This document shows, piece by piece, positions 1 to 10,596 of a DNA stretch of 31,319 nucleotides. The notes under the pieces are model-generated. The model did not search any database. It saw nothing but the letters and a program-made list of their open reading frames with translations, and was not told the origin of the DNA. How positions within the stretch are numbered: position 1 is the stretch's first letter; every line of letters begins with the position of its first letter. A program made the translations under genes and the position numbers. Source of the stretch: Byssochlamys sp. IMV 00236 (lineage: Eukaryota; Ascomycota; Eurotiomycetes; Eurotiales; Thermoascaceae); contig MSJH02000684.1 in assembly GCA_001931875.2 (NCBI GenBank), forward strand, positions 1-31,319, written 5' to 3'.

Positions 1-30
1 AAAAAAAAAAAAAAAAAAAAAAAAAAATAC

Positions 31-482
31 CTGTAAGCGGTTAAACCAGCCAAGGGTAAAGCGGCAGCTTCTGCCAGAGAAAGATGTTCAGGACAAAGTA
101 CTACATCTTCTTGATCAACTACAACTGGCTCTTCAGTCAATGTACCAATCGCAGGTAATAAACCCAAGATATGAAGAGTCTTTTCAGGCTTTCGAGGATC
201 TGATATCCAACCAATAGCAGGATTGACCAATACACGCTGATCGATCTTTCCGTTTTTAATGATATGACCAACACCGTCTGAACCCAGGACAGAGTTTAGA
301 ACGATACCTGCATAATTTCCTGTAAGGATCCAAATATCGCGATGATTGAAAGCAGCAGCGGCAAACTTCACTACGGTTTGATTCTCCTTTACTTCTTCAG
401 ATGTAGCTGTTTTCTTAAATTCAACGCCGTACTTGAATTCAGGATGAAACTGTGGGCCCTCAGAGAGGATAGCAGAAACCAT
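31..482 (-). CDS. MDR zinc-type alcohol dehydrogenase-like protein, first exon only (5' partial)
   Basis: This is the first coding exon of a medium-chain dehydrogenase/reductase, read leftward from an ATG at 482-480. It gives 150 codons plus two bases and stops at a GT donor at 30-29 inside the A-rich window edge, so the rest of the gene lies outside. The visible part is the GroES-like N-terminal domain, with NHRDIWI and VLGSDGVG, typical of the YogA-like branch. Where classical zinc alcohol dehydrogenases have the catalytic Cys (CHTD-like), this protein has NHRD, so it probably lacks the normal catalytic zinc ligand. It should be an NAD(P)H-dependent oxidoreductase or quinone-reductase-like enzyme; the substrate cannot be read. 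The Rossmann domain is not visible. The subfamily is inferred; the MDR assignment is firm. Confidence 0.85.
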
Positions 483-910
483 GATTGTATAATAAACTTA
501 AAACTAGAACGTAAATGACCCTATTTATACAGGACGATTAGTAATATGCTTGATTTTCGATCGCGCCTTGAAATATTACTAATCAAAAGATAAGTTTGTT
601 TATGATTTCGTTGTTCCCTTGAACGTGTCTGCTGTAGCAAGCCAACAATATATTTACGGCTTTCTTTGTCACAGGATCAAGCATTACTGCAAAAAAGCTC
701 AGTAAAGTTAAGCCAGCTCACAACGCAAGCAACCCATAATATCAGTAAATATACATATGGTATTTTAAAATTAATATCGTAAATGGAGGCAGTAGCTATT
801 CCAGAAAAAAAAAAATAGCTCTCAAAAACGAATGAAGAAAGGCAAAGAAAAGTCTAGTAGGTCTACTTCTACTGCTATCGTCGAATCTATATTATGATCA
901 AGCTGACTTT
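483..910. other. Intergenic spacer upstream of the dehydrogenase gene
   Basis: AT-rich sequence holding the promoter side of the leftward dehydrogenase gene. Apart from the TATA motif nothing coding is visible. From about 780 onward short broken coding-like frames lead into the Fanzor-like remnant, so the mobile-element footprint may begin before 911. Confidence 0.5.
522..529 (-). promoter_or_regulatory. TATA box of the MDR dehydrogenase gene
   Basis: On the minus strand the sequence reads TATAAATA, about 40 bases upstream of the ATG at 482. The position suits a short 5' UTR. It is a sequence match only. Confidence 0.5.
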
Positions 911-1234
911 ATGTTGGTGAAAAAGCTCAAACAAAAATTTGGTTCTGATGCTGTTCTTGTTCTTGGTAATTGATCTGCTCCTAACACAAAATATCAAGAG
1001 CCAACAAGAAATAAGGGCCCCCCAAAAAAAAAAAACGGATTCGAAGTTTTCTTAATTAATGAATCCAGAACGTCGTCTTTCTGTCCTTTATATGAGGGTA
1101 GGCTGGAAAACTTTAAAACAGTACGCAATCCAAGGCCCTACAAGAGAAAGACTACGCCTACTGTACTCTGTCATGGATTACGACGGTGGAATGGTGATCT
1201 TGCAGCCGTACTGAATTTCAAAAGAAAATTCTAA
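911..1234 (+). pseudogene. Fanzor/TnpB-like nuclease, degraded C-terminal fragment
   Basis: One frame of about 108 codons resembles the C-terminal RuvC/zinc-ribbon half of a eukaryotic Fanzor (TnpB-like) protein. The order is a VLVLGN strand, then SAPNTKYQEP, then FEVFLINESRTSSFCPLYEG, then CHG, then WNGDLAAVLNF. The last is the degenerate WNRD..A.LN block that carries the third RuvC Asp. A TGA at 971-973 follows GN, where the family typically has Trp. The part that should carry the second Cys pair before WN is deleted, and the Arg of WNRD is Gly. The N-terminal half is missing. It is therefore dead as a nuclease gene. An A12 run lies inside the frame at 1024-1035. Family assignment is by motif recognition. 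Confidence 0.7.
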
Positions 1235-1587
1235 CCAGCTTAAAAGGGATCACGCCCTAAACTGTTTACTCGCACAAAAATAGAAGAATCCTCCACCAAG
1301 GTTATCGCCAGATCGTAGCCAAGTTTTGGTTACAATCGCTTGGTCATTTCATGCAGGTATTATCTTTTTAAAAATGACAATAGTCGATTAACTAACCGTC
1401 AATTTGATTTAGTAGGTTTGTGATATTTATTTTTCGATAATGATTAAAAGTAAACTGAATCACAAGGGAGAAGAAACCAAAAAAAATATAATAATATAAT
1501 TTCTTTTTTATATATTCTGTTTCTATTGTTGTTCTTATTACATCTGTGTGACTTGTAAAGCTATTTCTTTTCTTTCTTTCTTTTACT
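1235..1587. other. Spacer between Fanzor-like remnant and CET1
   Basis: The left part still looks like decayed coding DNA in the same frame (around 1260-1350) and probably belongs to the remnant. The right part is AT-rich and pyrimidine-rich (TTTCTTTCTTTC just before the ATG at 1588) and likely holds the CET1 promoter and 5' UTR. Confidence 0.45.
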
Positions 1588-2704
1588 ATGGATTCAACAA
1601 TGGGTGAGAAGCGAAAGGCTGATGAACTAGAAAGACAAGCACCTGAGATAAAGAAACCAAATATTCAACATCTAGTCAGAGAACCTTCTATTCTCCACAT
1701 TAGACCAGTTGACGACGTTATTAAATATATTGCAGACTTTATAGGAAATTATTGTCATTATAAGAATGTGGAAGTAAATCATTATTATAATCAAGAATAT
1801 TTCGACTCTATTGACACCTACTTTTGTTAGATTGAAGCAAAGTTTGGTATCTTTGTAGATAGAAGAACAAACAGGAGAATTAATTTGAATGCTCTCACAG
1901 AAACAAGTAATATAGAAAAAAAAGTTCAAATTGACATTTATTAACACGTACAAATAGTTTTACAACCAGAGCATGAGAGAAGTGTTCGTTTTCAAACAAA
2001 CATGTCACTAGAACAACATCGTCATTTTAATAAGCTGCTTAATGATATGGTCAACAAGACACAGGCAAAAGACTATAAAGTAAGTTTAAATAAAAGCCAA
2101 CATGACATTCATTTATTTTTAAAAGGGAGAGCGTATTCGATATAAACATACCAACGAGATTGACAAGTTTTATGACATACCCAACGCAAAAGGAAGATGG
2201 CGAGTGACAGTGGACCAACAGGGACAGATTGTACCTAATGGCATTATTGAAAAGGAGCGTGTTGCTGATCTTAATGTTCATGCACCTAATCAACCATTGG
2301 ACTTTAGAATCTCGATCAATGTTGAACATCCCCGTATGCTAAAGAGTTTTATTTCAACATTGGATATTTATATCATCTCTCTTTAGGACCAAAGCCAAAC
2401 ATGGAATGTACTTATGAAAGAGTCAAGGATCGGATATCATATCAACACGGAGGGATCAGTTTTGATCTGACTCAAGTCAAATCGAGTGTAAGTTGTTGCT
2501 GTTTTGGGATAAAATGAACTCATTGCATTATAGAAAGAGGACTCTGATCCACGTCATGAATTAGAATTGGAGTTTGCAGACTCAAAACTTCTTGCAGCCG
2601 AAAGATCAAAATACAGTAGAAAAGAACAATCGCACTATACACAAATGATTGAAGTATTTGTAAATAATATTCGCGTATTAGGTAGAAGCGCTTTGAAGCA
2701 ATAA
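1588..2704 (+). CDS. CET1: mRNA-capping enzyme beta subunit, fungal RNA 5'-triphosphatase
   Basis: Six exons (1588-1773, 1831-1906, 1958-2079, 2126-2333, 2387-2487, 2534-2704) give 287 residues. It removes the gamma-phosphate from nascent pre-mRNA, the first step of capping, in the nucleus. It belongs to the metal-dependent Cet1/Pct1 tunnel family. The metal-binding strand VEIEAKFG (61-68) is created by joining exons 1 and 2 and is followed by DRRTNRRI and the TET strand. RVKDRISYQHGG (from 209) and ELELE (240-244) supply the other canonical acidic and basic strands. The length is close to S. pombe Pct1, so it lacks the long N-terminal extension of yeast Cet1. The ATG at 1600 is an alternative start. 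The stop lies 9 bases from the stop of the opposing phosphatase gene. This fungal fold is unlike the animal cysteine-phosphatase type. Confidence 0.93.
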
Positions 2705-2718
2705 ATACTGACTTTATT
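2700..2718. terminator. Paired poly(A) signals overlapping two convergent stop codons
   Basis: AATAAA on the plus strand (2700-2705) contains the CET1 stop TAA (2702-2704). AATAAA on the minus strand (2718-2713) contains the phosphatase stop TAA (2716-2714). If used, cleavage 10-30 bases downstream would put each mRNA end inside the other gene's last exon. Confidence 0.45.
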
Positions 2719-4058
2719 CTTCTTCTTCCTTTTGTGTCAACAATACTTGCTTTTTAATTGGCATCTTGGGTGGTGATTTGGATGCCATCCAATCATACCA
2801 CTGTTGAGGTGTCTTCTTTCTCAAAAAGGCAACAATGATCACTGTCATATTGTCACAGCCGATGCCACTATAGTTATCCGTCTCAGACAGACAAAAGTCC
2901 ATCAATTCTTCACAGATTATGCCTAATGATTTATGTTCGCATAATTTACAGCGTATAAAGTCAACCACTTCTTGACTTGATAAACAGTCCCATATACCAT
3001 CACAGGCTAGTACCATAAATTCATCATGATCCGTAATGAGATGTTCAATAATGTCGGGTTCAGCTATAAAAGATCATGAGTATATTCCATCTATGTATTT
3101 TCAAGATATGAACCTGTTACAGCTTGTCTATCTGGTGTCAATTGGGTATTTGATTTAAAAGTAAAGTCACCGAGTGCTCGAGATAAAGCCAAGTGGCCTG
3201 AGACACATTAAAATAAGTCACTCGTCATACATCATTGTGTATAAACATGTCATGCTTACCATTTACACGTCCATTTTCTACAAATCCACCTGCATTCTTT
3301 ATCCTTGTATGCTCATCTGGATGTTTTGGCTTATGATCTTGTGTCAATGGCACACCCTTACCATCTCTTGTACTAATAACACTTCTTGAATCCCCCGCAT
3401 TACTCTAAATGGATAAATGATGATGAGAGATTGTGTACTTGAGAAAAAAAAAATGATTTCTTTTTTTTTTTTTTTTTTACTATCCTTACCACATAAAGTA
3501 CATCATTCTTTGTCACTATAGCAACCACAGCAGTACATCCAGAGTTACTATTCATGAGTTCAGGGTCTATAAAAAGAATGAGACATTTTGTTTTTGTTTT
3601 TGTTTACATTGCTGTACCTCGCTTAAGCTCTTCATCGATAGCGTAATATCCACTACGAATCGTTTCTCTATATCTTCCTTTTTCAAATGCAGGTGAATTC
3701 ATGATCTTTTTATACAATGTCTTTCCACTATAGGATGCAACCTGAGATCCTGCCACACATAAAGCAGTTACACAGAATGAACGGATACGATCAAAATAAA
3801 CCTTATTTATATACCTCCATGCCCATCAAATACAGCAAAGAAACTGGCACCGGTATTTGCATAGGAAGTCAATGCAGTATGAGCATCTTCCATGTCTATA
3901 AATCATAATAATAACGTTGGTGCATTTGTAATATGAACATTTAATTTATATTTACTCGCTCTCCATCCTTGCATACATGATGCCCCATACATCACTTTCT
4001 TATCATTTCCTTCACTTGTATACTTCTCCTTGTTTGGTTCTGGTAATGTTTGTCCCAT
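2714..4058 (-). CDS. Protein phosphatase 2C, Ptc2/Ptc3-like
   Basis: Seven exons read leftward (4058-3956, 3895-3815, 3749-3618, 3566-3490, 3404-3260, 3197-3114, 3063-2714) give 323 residues. It is a Mg/Mn-dependent Ser/Thr phosphatase of the PPM family. The start MGQTLPEP, then GASCMQGWR, is the classic Ptc2/Ptc3 N-terminus, with Gly2 suitable for myristoylation. Metal-site motifs are MEDAH (36-40), DGHGG (58-62), SNAGDSR, ALGD, CDGIWD (near 228-233) and GCDNMTV (near 277-283). Yeast Ptc2/3 and S. pombe Ptc1-3 act on stress MAP kinase and checkpoint kinases; that role here is inferred. The long acidic C-terminal tail of yeast Ptc2 is absent; the protein ends soon after the catalytic core with a run of Glu. 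All junctions keep frame. Confidence 0.93.
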
Positions 4059-4423
4059 AAAGTATAGAATATGTTTTAGAGGAAAGAAATAAAAAAAATA
4101 GACAAGCACTACTTTAGTACTTCAAAGAAAACAAGTCCACCAATAAGACTACAAGGAAATTGAACTTGGCATAAAAATGGTTTAGAATGCTTTTTGTGTG
4201 GTTTTTTTTAATTTCAGACAGAGCAAAGAGAGAGAGAAACGCATACACATCACACACATCTTTCTTTTTTTGCAAATGATAAAGAAATGATATATATACA
4301 GTATCTTTAAATGTACACTTGCAAAAGCTGATTCAACTATATTGAATAAGAAAAAAGAGAGACAAAAATGAATGATTGGGGCGGGCAGAGAGATGGTCTT
4401 GACCTAACTAAAGACGTCTTTAT
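4059..4423. other. Intergenic region between phosphatase start and acyl-CoA synthetase stop
   Basis: It holds the promoter and 5' UTR of the leftward phosphatase gene and the 3' end region of the leftward acyl-CoA synthetase gene. It is AT-rich with short GA and CA runs near 4221-4256. No coding frame is visible. Confidence 0.5.
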
Positions 4424-6640
4424 TTAAAGTTTTGAAGTCTTTTGTTTAAATGGAATCAATTGATTTTGCTTCAATATCTCATGAATCTCAAATAGAGTGT
4501 TTTCATCCTCAATAGTTGCTGGCACTACGATTGGTTTACCATCTACCATTTCACGAATACTTCTTCTCAACACCTTTCCACTTCTTGTTTTGGGCAATCG
4601 AGGTACAATTACTGCCTTTTCAAAGCAAGCAATAGCTCCTAAATCTCGACGCGTAGCTTCAATCAATTCCTTTATCAATCCCTTCGTATCCTCATGCGCT
4701 CGATTGAGTACGAGGATACCCAAGGGTACATGACCCTTTAATTGGTCCGCTAATGGAACCACACAACACTCGGCTACAGAAGGATGTGAGATGAGGATTT
4801 GTTCGATCGATCCAGTCGACAAGCGATGGCCAGCGACATTAATAATGTCGTCTGTTCTTGACATGATATGAACAAATCTATCGAGAATCATAAATACGAG
4901 CCCATGTCATCGTGCTTTTAAATTTACCCTTCTTCATCAATCATGCCTGCGTCTCCGGTATCGTAGTACCCCGGAAACTTGTCAAAATAACTCTTCTTGT
5001 ACCCTTCATCATTTTTCCATAATGTAGGAAATGCACCGGGTGGTAAAGGCAGTTTCAAGACGATATTACCAAACTTATTGGGCTCCTTGTACTCTTCTAA
5101 TGTATCTTCCTTTAATACGCAAATGATTGATCCAGGCACTTGGCGGCCGGCAGAACCCCACTTGACTGCCTTACGCGGGTTCTTTTCTACGCCTGCACAA
5201 GTGGCTGTCACAGGTGAGCCCACTTTTTCTTAATTAGTATAAAGTATTATATCATCGCATCGTTTCAAACTTACATTCAGTACTCCAGTAGTTATCAATC
5301 ACCGTACAATGGTCCCCGACCAACTGTTGACACCACTTGAGCGTCTCAGGATCACTTCGTTCACCGGCCAAGAATAAGCTTGTCAGTTTGCTCAAGTCGT
5401 ATCGCTTGGCCATCTCTCCCTTTGGATCCTCACGTGCGATTGCGCGCATTGCTGTAGGTGCTGTAAACATCGTCTTGGCACCATACTCAGACACCAAGCG
5501 CCAAAACGCGCCTGCGTCGGGTGTGCCAATAGGTTTACCTTCATACAAGATCGTGGTTGCGCCTGTCAGAAGAGGACCATAAACTGTAAAGCTGTGACTG
5601 ACGGCCCATCTATACATTATACCGTCTAGTAAGCCGTATACCATAAAAAAAAAAAGGCATCTTACCCAATATCACTTGCAGTAAAGATTGTGTCGCCTTT
5701 TCTTATGTTGAATACATATTCAGTTGACCACCGTAAAACAACAGCATTTCCTCCATTAGAGCGAACGACACCCTAAAAAAGAGAATAATGAATACATGTA
5801 ACAAAATCCCTTCCCCTCTTATCTCACCTTTGGCTGTCCTGTTGTACCACTCGTATAAAGAATGTATAGAGGATCATCACTCGACACAGGAACACATTCC
5901 TTGACAGCATTATTCTGGGCTCGAACCTTTTCTATTTCCTGATAATAATCAAAATCGCCTCTCCTTAGTTCTGCCTGCACCTGGTTAGGTCGCTGATACA
6001 CAATGCGCGTAGGCACTTGATATCTGCACATACTTAATGCAGATTCTAACAAGGCTATATAAGAAAAAATTCCGATAAGTAAAAAAGTCCTCCTTGTGCT
6101 TGTGAAAAACTTACGCTTATAGGCAATGACGCGTTTTGGCTCAATACCGCAGCTTGCTGTTAACACAACCTTGGGCTGACAATCATCTATTCGTTTTGCC
6201 AGCTCTTTAGGCGCAAAGCCGCCAAAGACAACACTGTGAACCGCACCAAGTCGAGCGCATGCCAAGAGCCCAAAGACAGCTTCAGGCACCATCGGCATAT
6301 ATATTAAGACGGTATCACCCTTGTGCACACCGTGAGACCGTAGGACACCAGCAAGCAGCTGGACCTGATCGAGCACTTGCTGATATGTCAATGTCATCTT
6401 TGTGTTGGTCACAGGCGAATCGTATATGAGACAAGGCCGATTTGCAAGTGAAGGCAAGTGACGGTCAAGACAGTTGAAGCACGTATTAAGCGTGCCATTC
6501 GGAAACCATATGTATGGATTTGGTCCGTCACGTCGACCCAAGACAGAGGTAGGAGGCTCAAACCAATCGATCTGTTTGGCTGCAGTTTTCCAAAGCTCTA
6601 CGTCTATTAATTCATGTTCATTCTCTACTGTATTCATCAT
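4424..6640 (-). CDS. Acyl-CoA synthetase (ACSS3-like propionate/acetate-CoA ligase) with peroxisomal SKL tail
   Basis: Six exons (6640-6115, 6054-5828, 5772-5666, 5609-5275, 5222-4928, 4877-4424) give 647 residues. It is an AMP-forming ligase activating a short-chain acid to its CoA thioester. In order one sees the N-terminal ACAS region, GAVHSVVFGGFAPKEL, the ATP-loop YTSGTTGQPKG (near 242-252), the DIGW motif split by an intron, YYDTGDAG, the hinge region SRTDDIINVAGHRLSTG, and PKTRSGK (592-598) with the catalytic, acetylation-regulated Lys. The DIINVAGHR form is the ACSS3/PrpE type rather than cytosolic acetyl-CoA synthetase. The protein ends KTSKL, a canonical PTS1, so it is predicted to be peroxisomal, unlike mitochondrial animal ACSS3. 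The acceptor of exon 5 (at 5223) gives STELGSPVT where relatives have TETGSP; this junction is the least sure. Confidence 0.9.
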
Positions 6641-6759
6641 GACTGATTTTAAAGAGAAAGAAAAAGTAAAAAAGAATGTTTAATGCGGTCTAAAACTCGT
6701 GAGAATTTGTTTTGCATAAGGAAAGGCTTATTTATTTATTAAAGGGTTGCACATGTATC

Positions 6760-8169
6760 TTACTGTGCCTTTCCTTTTTTAAAGTCTTTGACGACTTGGT
6801 CATACAGCTCGTCTTTGAGTAAAACATCAGCAGCAGTAAAGCTAAGGCATTTGGCAGCTGTGAGTGTACGCTTATGTGCTATTTCGGTTCTAGCTGCGGC
6901 TGTAAACTCTTTACTATGGTTGGATGCATCGGTACAAATACCAAATGCGGGGTGGATAGATGGTACTACGTAGCTAAAATTGCCCATGTCAGTACTTCCA
7001 CTTGTTATCTTTTCTTCCTCTGTACGAGGCAGATATGATACGCCCTCATCTTCCATGTACGTCTTATAGACGGCTGTAAGGGTGTCATTCATAAAGACGT
7101 CGTCAATAGGGCCTAAAGGACCCCAAGAGAGTTTGATTTGGCAGCCAGTGGCAAGAGCTGCTGCCTTGAAGCAGTTTTCAATCTTGGGCTTGAGTTCAGC
7201 CAATTGATTTTTGGTGAGAGAACGAGCATAGAATTTAGCTGAAGCATAAGCAGGAATCACGTTGGCTGCGTCTCCGCCTTTAGTAATAATACCGTGAATT
7301 CTAGTATAGGTGTTAAATACACAGTACAACTTCATGAAAGTGATATACTTGCCTATTCGTAGGTAATGTTTGTTGTCTCAGCATTCCAATATTATCAAAT
7401 GCCTGCATCAAGGCATCCAAAGCATTGATACCATTCCAAGGTGCCATGCCTGCATGAGAAGCTTTACCAAAGAATTCAACATCAAGTGAATCCAGTGCCA
7501 ACATATTGGGATATAAGCCGTCTTTAGCAAAAGGATGCTACAAAAATGTCTAAATTTCGATCCTTCAGTTTTGTAAATGAAGTAGAGGCTTACGAGCATC
7601 ATGGCAAAATCTACTTTATCCTGAACAACACCCTCCTTTACAAAGTTTAACTTGTCGCTTGTTGTCTCTTCAGCAGGTGTGCCAAAAAGAACAACAGATC
7701 CCTTGACTAGATCCTGTTCCATCAACTTTTTGATACTAATAGCACAGGCTAATCCTTGAATGGATATCAAATTATGTCCACAACCGTGCCCTATGCTATC
7801 AAAAGCGTCAGTCTATTTCTCAAAAAGACAGTACAGGAGAACATATACCCAGGTAAAGCATCATATTCACAGCAGAAACCGACACGTCTACCCGACTTGC
7901 TGTTAGAAAATTCAGCAATGAAGGCAGTAGAAAGGCCAACTGCATTGCGTGTCACTTTAAAACCTTTCTTCTCAAGGTAGTCTGTGAGTAGCTCATGGGC
8001 ATGGAATTCCTGGTTGCCCAATTCTGGATCATCGTGGATCTAGCAAAGAAAACTCGGGTTGGTCAAATATTATTTTGCGTCATAGACTTACTTTGAGACT
8101 GATATCACGAAGTTCTTTGTCCAGGTGTTTGATAGTTTCAGTAATAGACTGTTGAACTTGAGAACTCAT
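6760..8169 (-). CDS. Peptidase M20 family amidohydrolase (PM20D2/AbgB-like)
   Basis: Five exons (8169-8092, 8039-7849, 7795-7594, 7537-7353, 7300-6760) give 398 residues, normal for the family. M20 enzymes hydrolyse N-acyl amino acids or small dipeptides with a two-metal site. Visible motifs are CEYDALPGIGHGCGHN (metal-binding His and Asp, about 83-98), PAEE (130-133, catalytic and ligand Glu), FFGKASHAGMAPWNG (dimerization-domain His and Gly), and SGSTDMGNFSYVVPSIHP near the C-terminus. This set matches the PM20D2/aminobenzoyl-glutamate branch rather than aminoacylase-1. Exon 4 ends at a GC donor (GCAAGT at 7352-7347); only that junction keeps TNR-IHGIITKGG in frame. No targeting signal is seen; the tail is KGKAQ. 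It lies between two genes with peroxisomal tails, on the same strand. Confidence 0.9.
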
Positions 8170-8508
8170 TAGAAAAGTAAAAGAGACAGTATGACACCCT
8201 CTCTCCGAGCGACCGGTATATTTCTGTTAAAATGTGCTGACATTGAAATGTTTGTGATACAAAATGCAAACCTAATTGACTCATTAACTTCAAAAGACGT
8301 GAAGAGCTTTAACCACACAAGCTGTCTTGAGAGGGAATTTACGCTTATATTAATAGTCAATTTGAGTTTAGAATAGGAGATAATCAAATGCTGAGAGATC
8401 GATTAAGCAACATACATTTATTATTAACCTTATAAAAGATATTATTGTTTTTTGCAGGTAGAAAGATAAAGCAATAGGAGAGCTATTTATCAAAAAGGAA
8501 AACTATTT
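8170..8508. other. Intergenic region between M20 start and AtuA-like stop
   Basis: It contains the promoter and 5' UTR of the M20 gene and the 3' UTR of the AtuA-like gene. Short open frames on both strands here look random and AT-rich. No conserved element was recognised. Confidence 0.45.
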
Positions 8509-10596
8509 TTATAGCTTGGCTGCTTCATCAGGAATCATAGATGCAGGCAATTCCACATAGAGTCCGCTAAGGCAAATCTGAGCAAACGTCTTGCCTTGTC
8601 TGTCAATCAAAAGGGAACTTAGACCACCGCCTCCAAGAGAATGAGTCAGAACAAAGTTAAAAGCATGCGAGCCGGGAACTTCAAATCGAACAACACTGCC
8701 TTTGCAAAGATGCTTCATGTGGTCGGCAACAGCATCTGCCGTGATTGAGCGTTTGATATAAGGCAAGTATTTCGGATCTCGAGCGATTATTCCAATATTA
8801 CACACGTCGCCCTTATCACCGCTGCGACCATATGCAACATTGATGAGAGCCGTCTTAACCAAAGGCTCTGTTGACGTGATTTCAGGAATGGCAGGCACAT
8901 TCAAAGGCTTACTATAGGACATAGACGAGTCCCAAGAACCCCATGGCACAGACTTTTCTGGCCCTGAACCAGCAACGTAGTATGTAGTCACTTGGGATTT
9001 AGGGACAAGCAATGGGAAATGAACAAGATTCGGAACAGGTCTTGGGCGTCCAGTGCCACTACCAGTGATTCCTGGAGCCATGCATGTAGCTGACTATCAT
9101 AGACCATATAGTTAATACCAATAGCCCAAGCAGTAATAGGATACTTACTGGAATAGTTTCCAAAGCAACCAGACCCAATGCCTTTGGGTTATCATGATGC
9201 GCGGTTAGTCGTAACATAACTTCACGACTATTGTTTGCTTTTGTGTGTGGTCTAAATAAAAGAAGTAAGCAAAACGACTTGCTCATACATGGCCCATTCT
9301 TTATACCCAAATAAAGATTCAGCTCCAATGGTTTCTATATTATAGCCTCTAAAATCAGAGAAACCCATTTTTTTATACATGCCCTGTACACGTCGAATGA
9401 CCGCTTCACCAACCGCTAAAGCTTTTTTTTTGGCATCTATACCACCAATCAAAAGTTCAATACTGATCTTGAAGCCATCCATAAAGATGCCTGAACACTT
9501 GAGAAAAGGTGTAGGCTGTCTACCCTTTGCGCCTGACACAAGAACACGGTTAGGCCCAATTTGGGCTAACGTGACTTGACGCATATCCAAAATAACATCT
9601 GGTAAGAGATACAAGGCAGGGTCCAGAATTTCATAGAGCATTTGCTCTGATACTGTTGCAGGGGTCACCAAACCGCCTGTCTTTTCTGGCTTTGTAACTA
9701 CAAATGATCCTGATCTTGTGAATTCAACAATAGGGTAACCCATATTCGCATACCCGCCATAGGGTGATTGAGCGGCAAGATGCCAATCTGTAAAATTACC
9801 ACCCGTCGCTTGACAGCCGCATTCAATAATGTGTCCTGCCAAAGATGCAGATGCAAGCAAATCGTAATAGTTTTCTGTTGTTTCTTCTTTCCAGCCAAAT
9901 TCATGAATTAACGGGCCAACCACGAGAGCCGAGTCTACAACACGACCGGTAACCACGATATGAGCACCCTCATCTAATGCAGCTGCAATTCCTTTGGCAC
10001 CCAAGTAAGCATTCAAAGAGACGATCGGTTCGTCATTGGATGGCAATCGATCTGCATCCAAATTGTGCTCAGTAACGGACAAGGTAGAAAAAGGATGAGC
10101 GTCTTTAAAGGCGCCTAGTGTTCTGTCTTCTTTGTCGCTCAAGACATCATCGCCCCATACAGCAGCTACCTTGATATTCTGAATACCCATCTTGTTTAAC
10201 AGAGCTTCAATCGCTTTCTTGCATCCAACGGGATCAAGCCCGCCAGCGTTTGTGATCACTTTAGTGCCGTTACGAGCAATGTCTGGCAAGATTTTAGATA
10301 GCGCCAGCGTAAGAAATTCTGCTATATAGTCTGCGCCTCGGTCTGTGTCTTTGCCCATCATGATACGTCGCTGTCGACGAGCAGCCAAGATACCCATAGT
10401 AATTTCTATGGTCCATTTTTTGTTAATTATCTTGTAACAATGCTTCTTCTTTTTCTTTATTACCTGCCAAATAATCTGCAACGAGATAATTTAAGTTTTT
10501 CCCTTCATGCTCCACAAGTTGAACAGCAGCAGCGACAGAGTCACCCCAAAATGCAGAATAGCAACCAATACGGACAGGACGATCTGGTGTACTCAT
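8509..10596 (-). CDS. AtuA-like (DUF1446) protein with peroxisomal AKL tail
   Basis: Four exons (10596-10464, 10405-9283, 9227-9149, 9093-8509) give 639 residues. The first about 450 residues are an AtuA/DUF1446 domain, recognisable from [11 protein letters not shown] at the start, [40 protein letters not shown] and [12 protein letters not shown]. The last about 110 residues are the small AtuA-like C-terminal domain ([33 protein letters not shown]). Bacterial AtuA belongs to an acyclic-terpene (citronellol/geraniol) utilization cluster; its exact reaction is not established to my knowledge. The C-terminus AKL is a PTS1 variant, so a peroxisomal location is predicted. Intron 2 begins with GCAAGT; two in-frame acceptors (after 9252 and after 9228) differ by 24 bases, and I used the second because it gives a normal 55-nt intron. 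Function is inferred. Confidence 0.87.

Noticed and set aside
1..27. Run of 27 A at the window start as a poly(A) tail
   Set aside because: On the minus strand it is a T-rich stretch just inside an intron after a good GT donor; the homopolymer probably marks a contig break.
4424..10596. Operon reading of the three same-strand metabolic genes
   Set aside because: Each gene has its own introns and spacers with start and stop signals; this is a eukaryotic tandem, not a polycistron.
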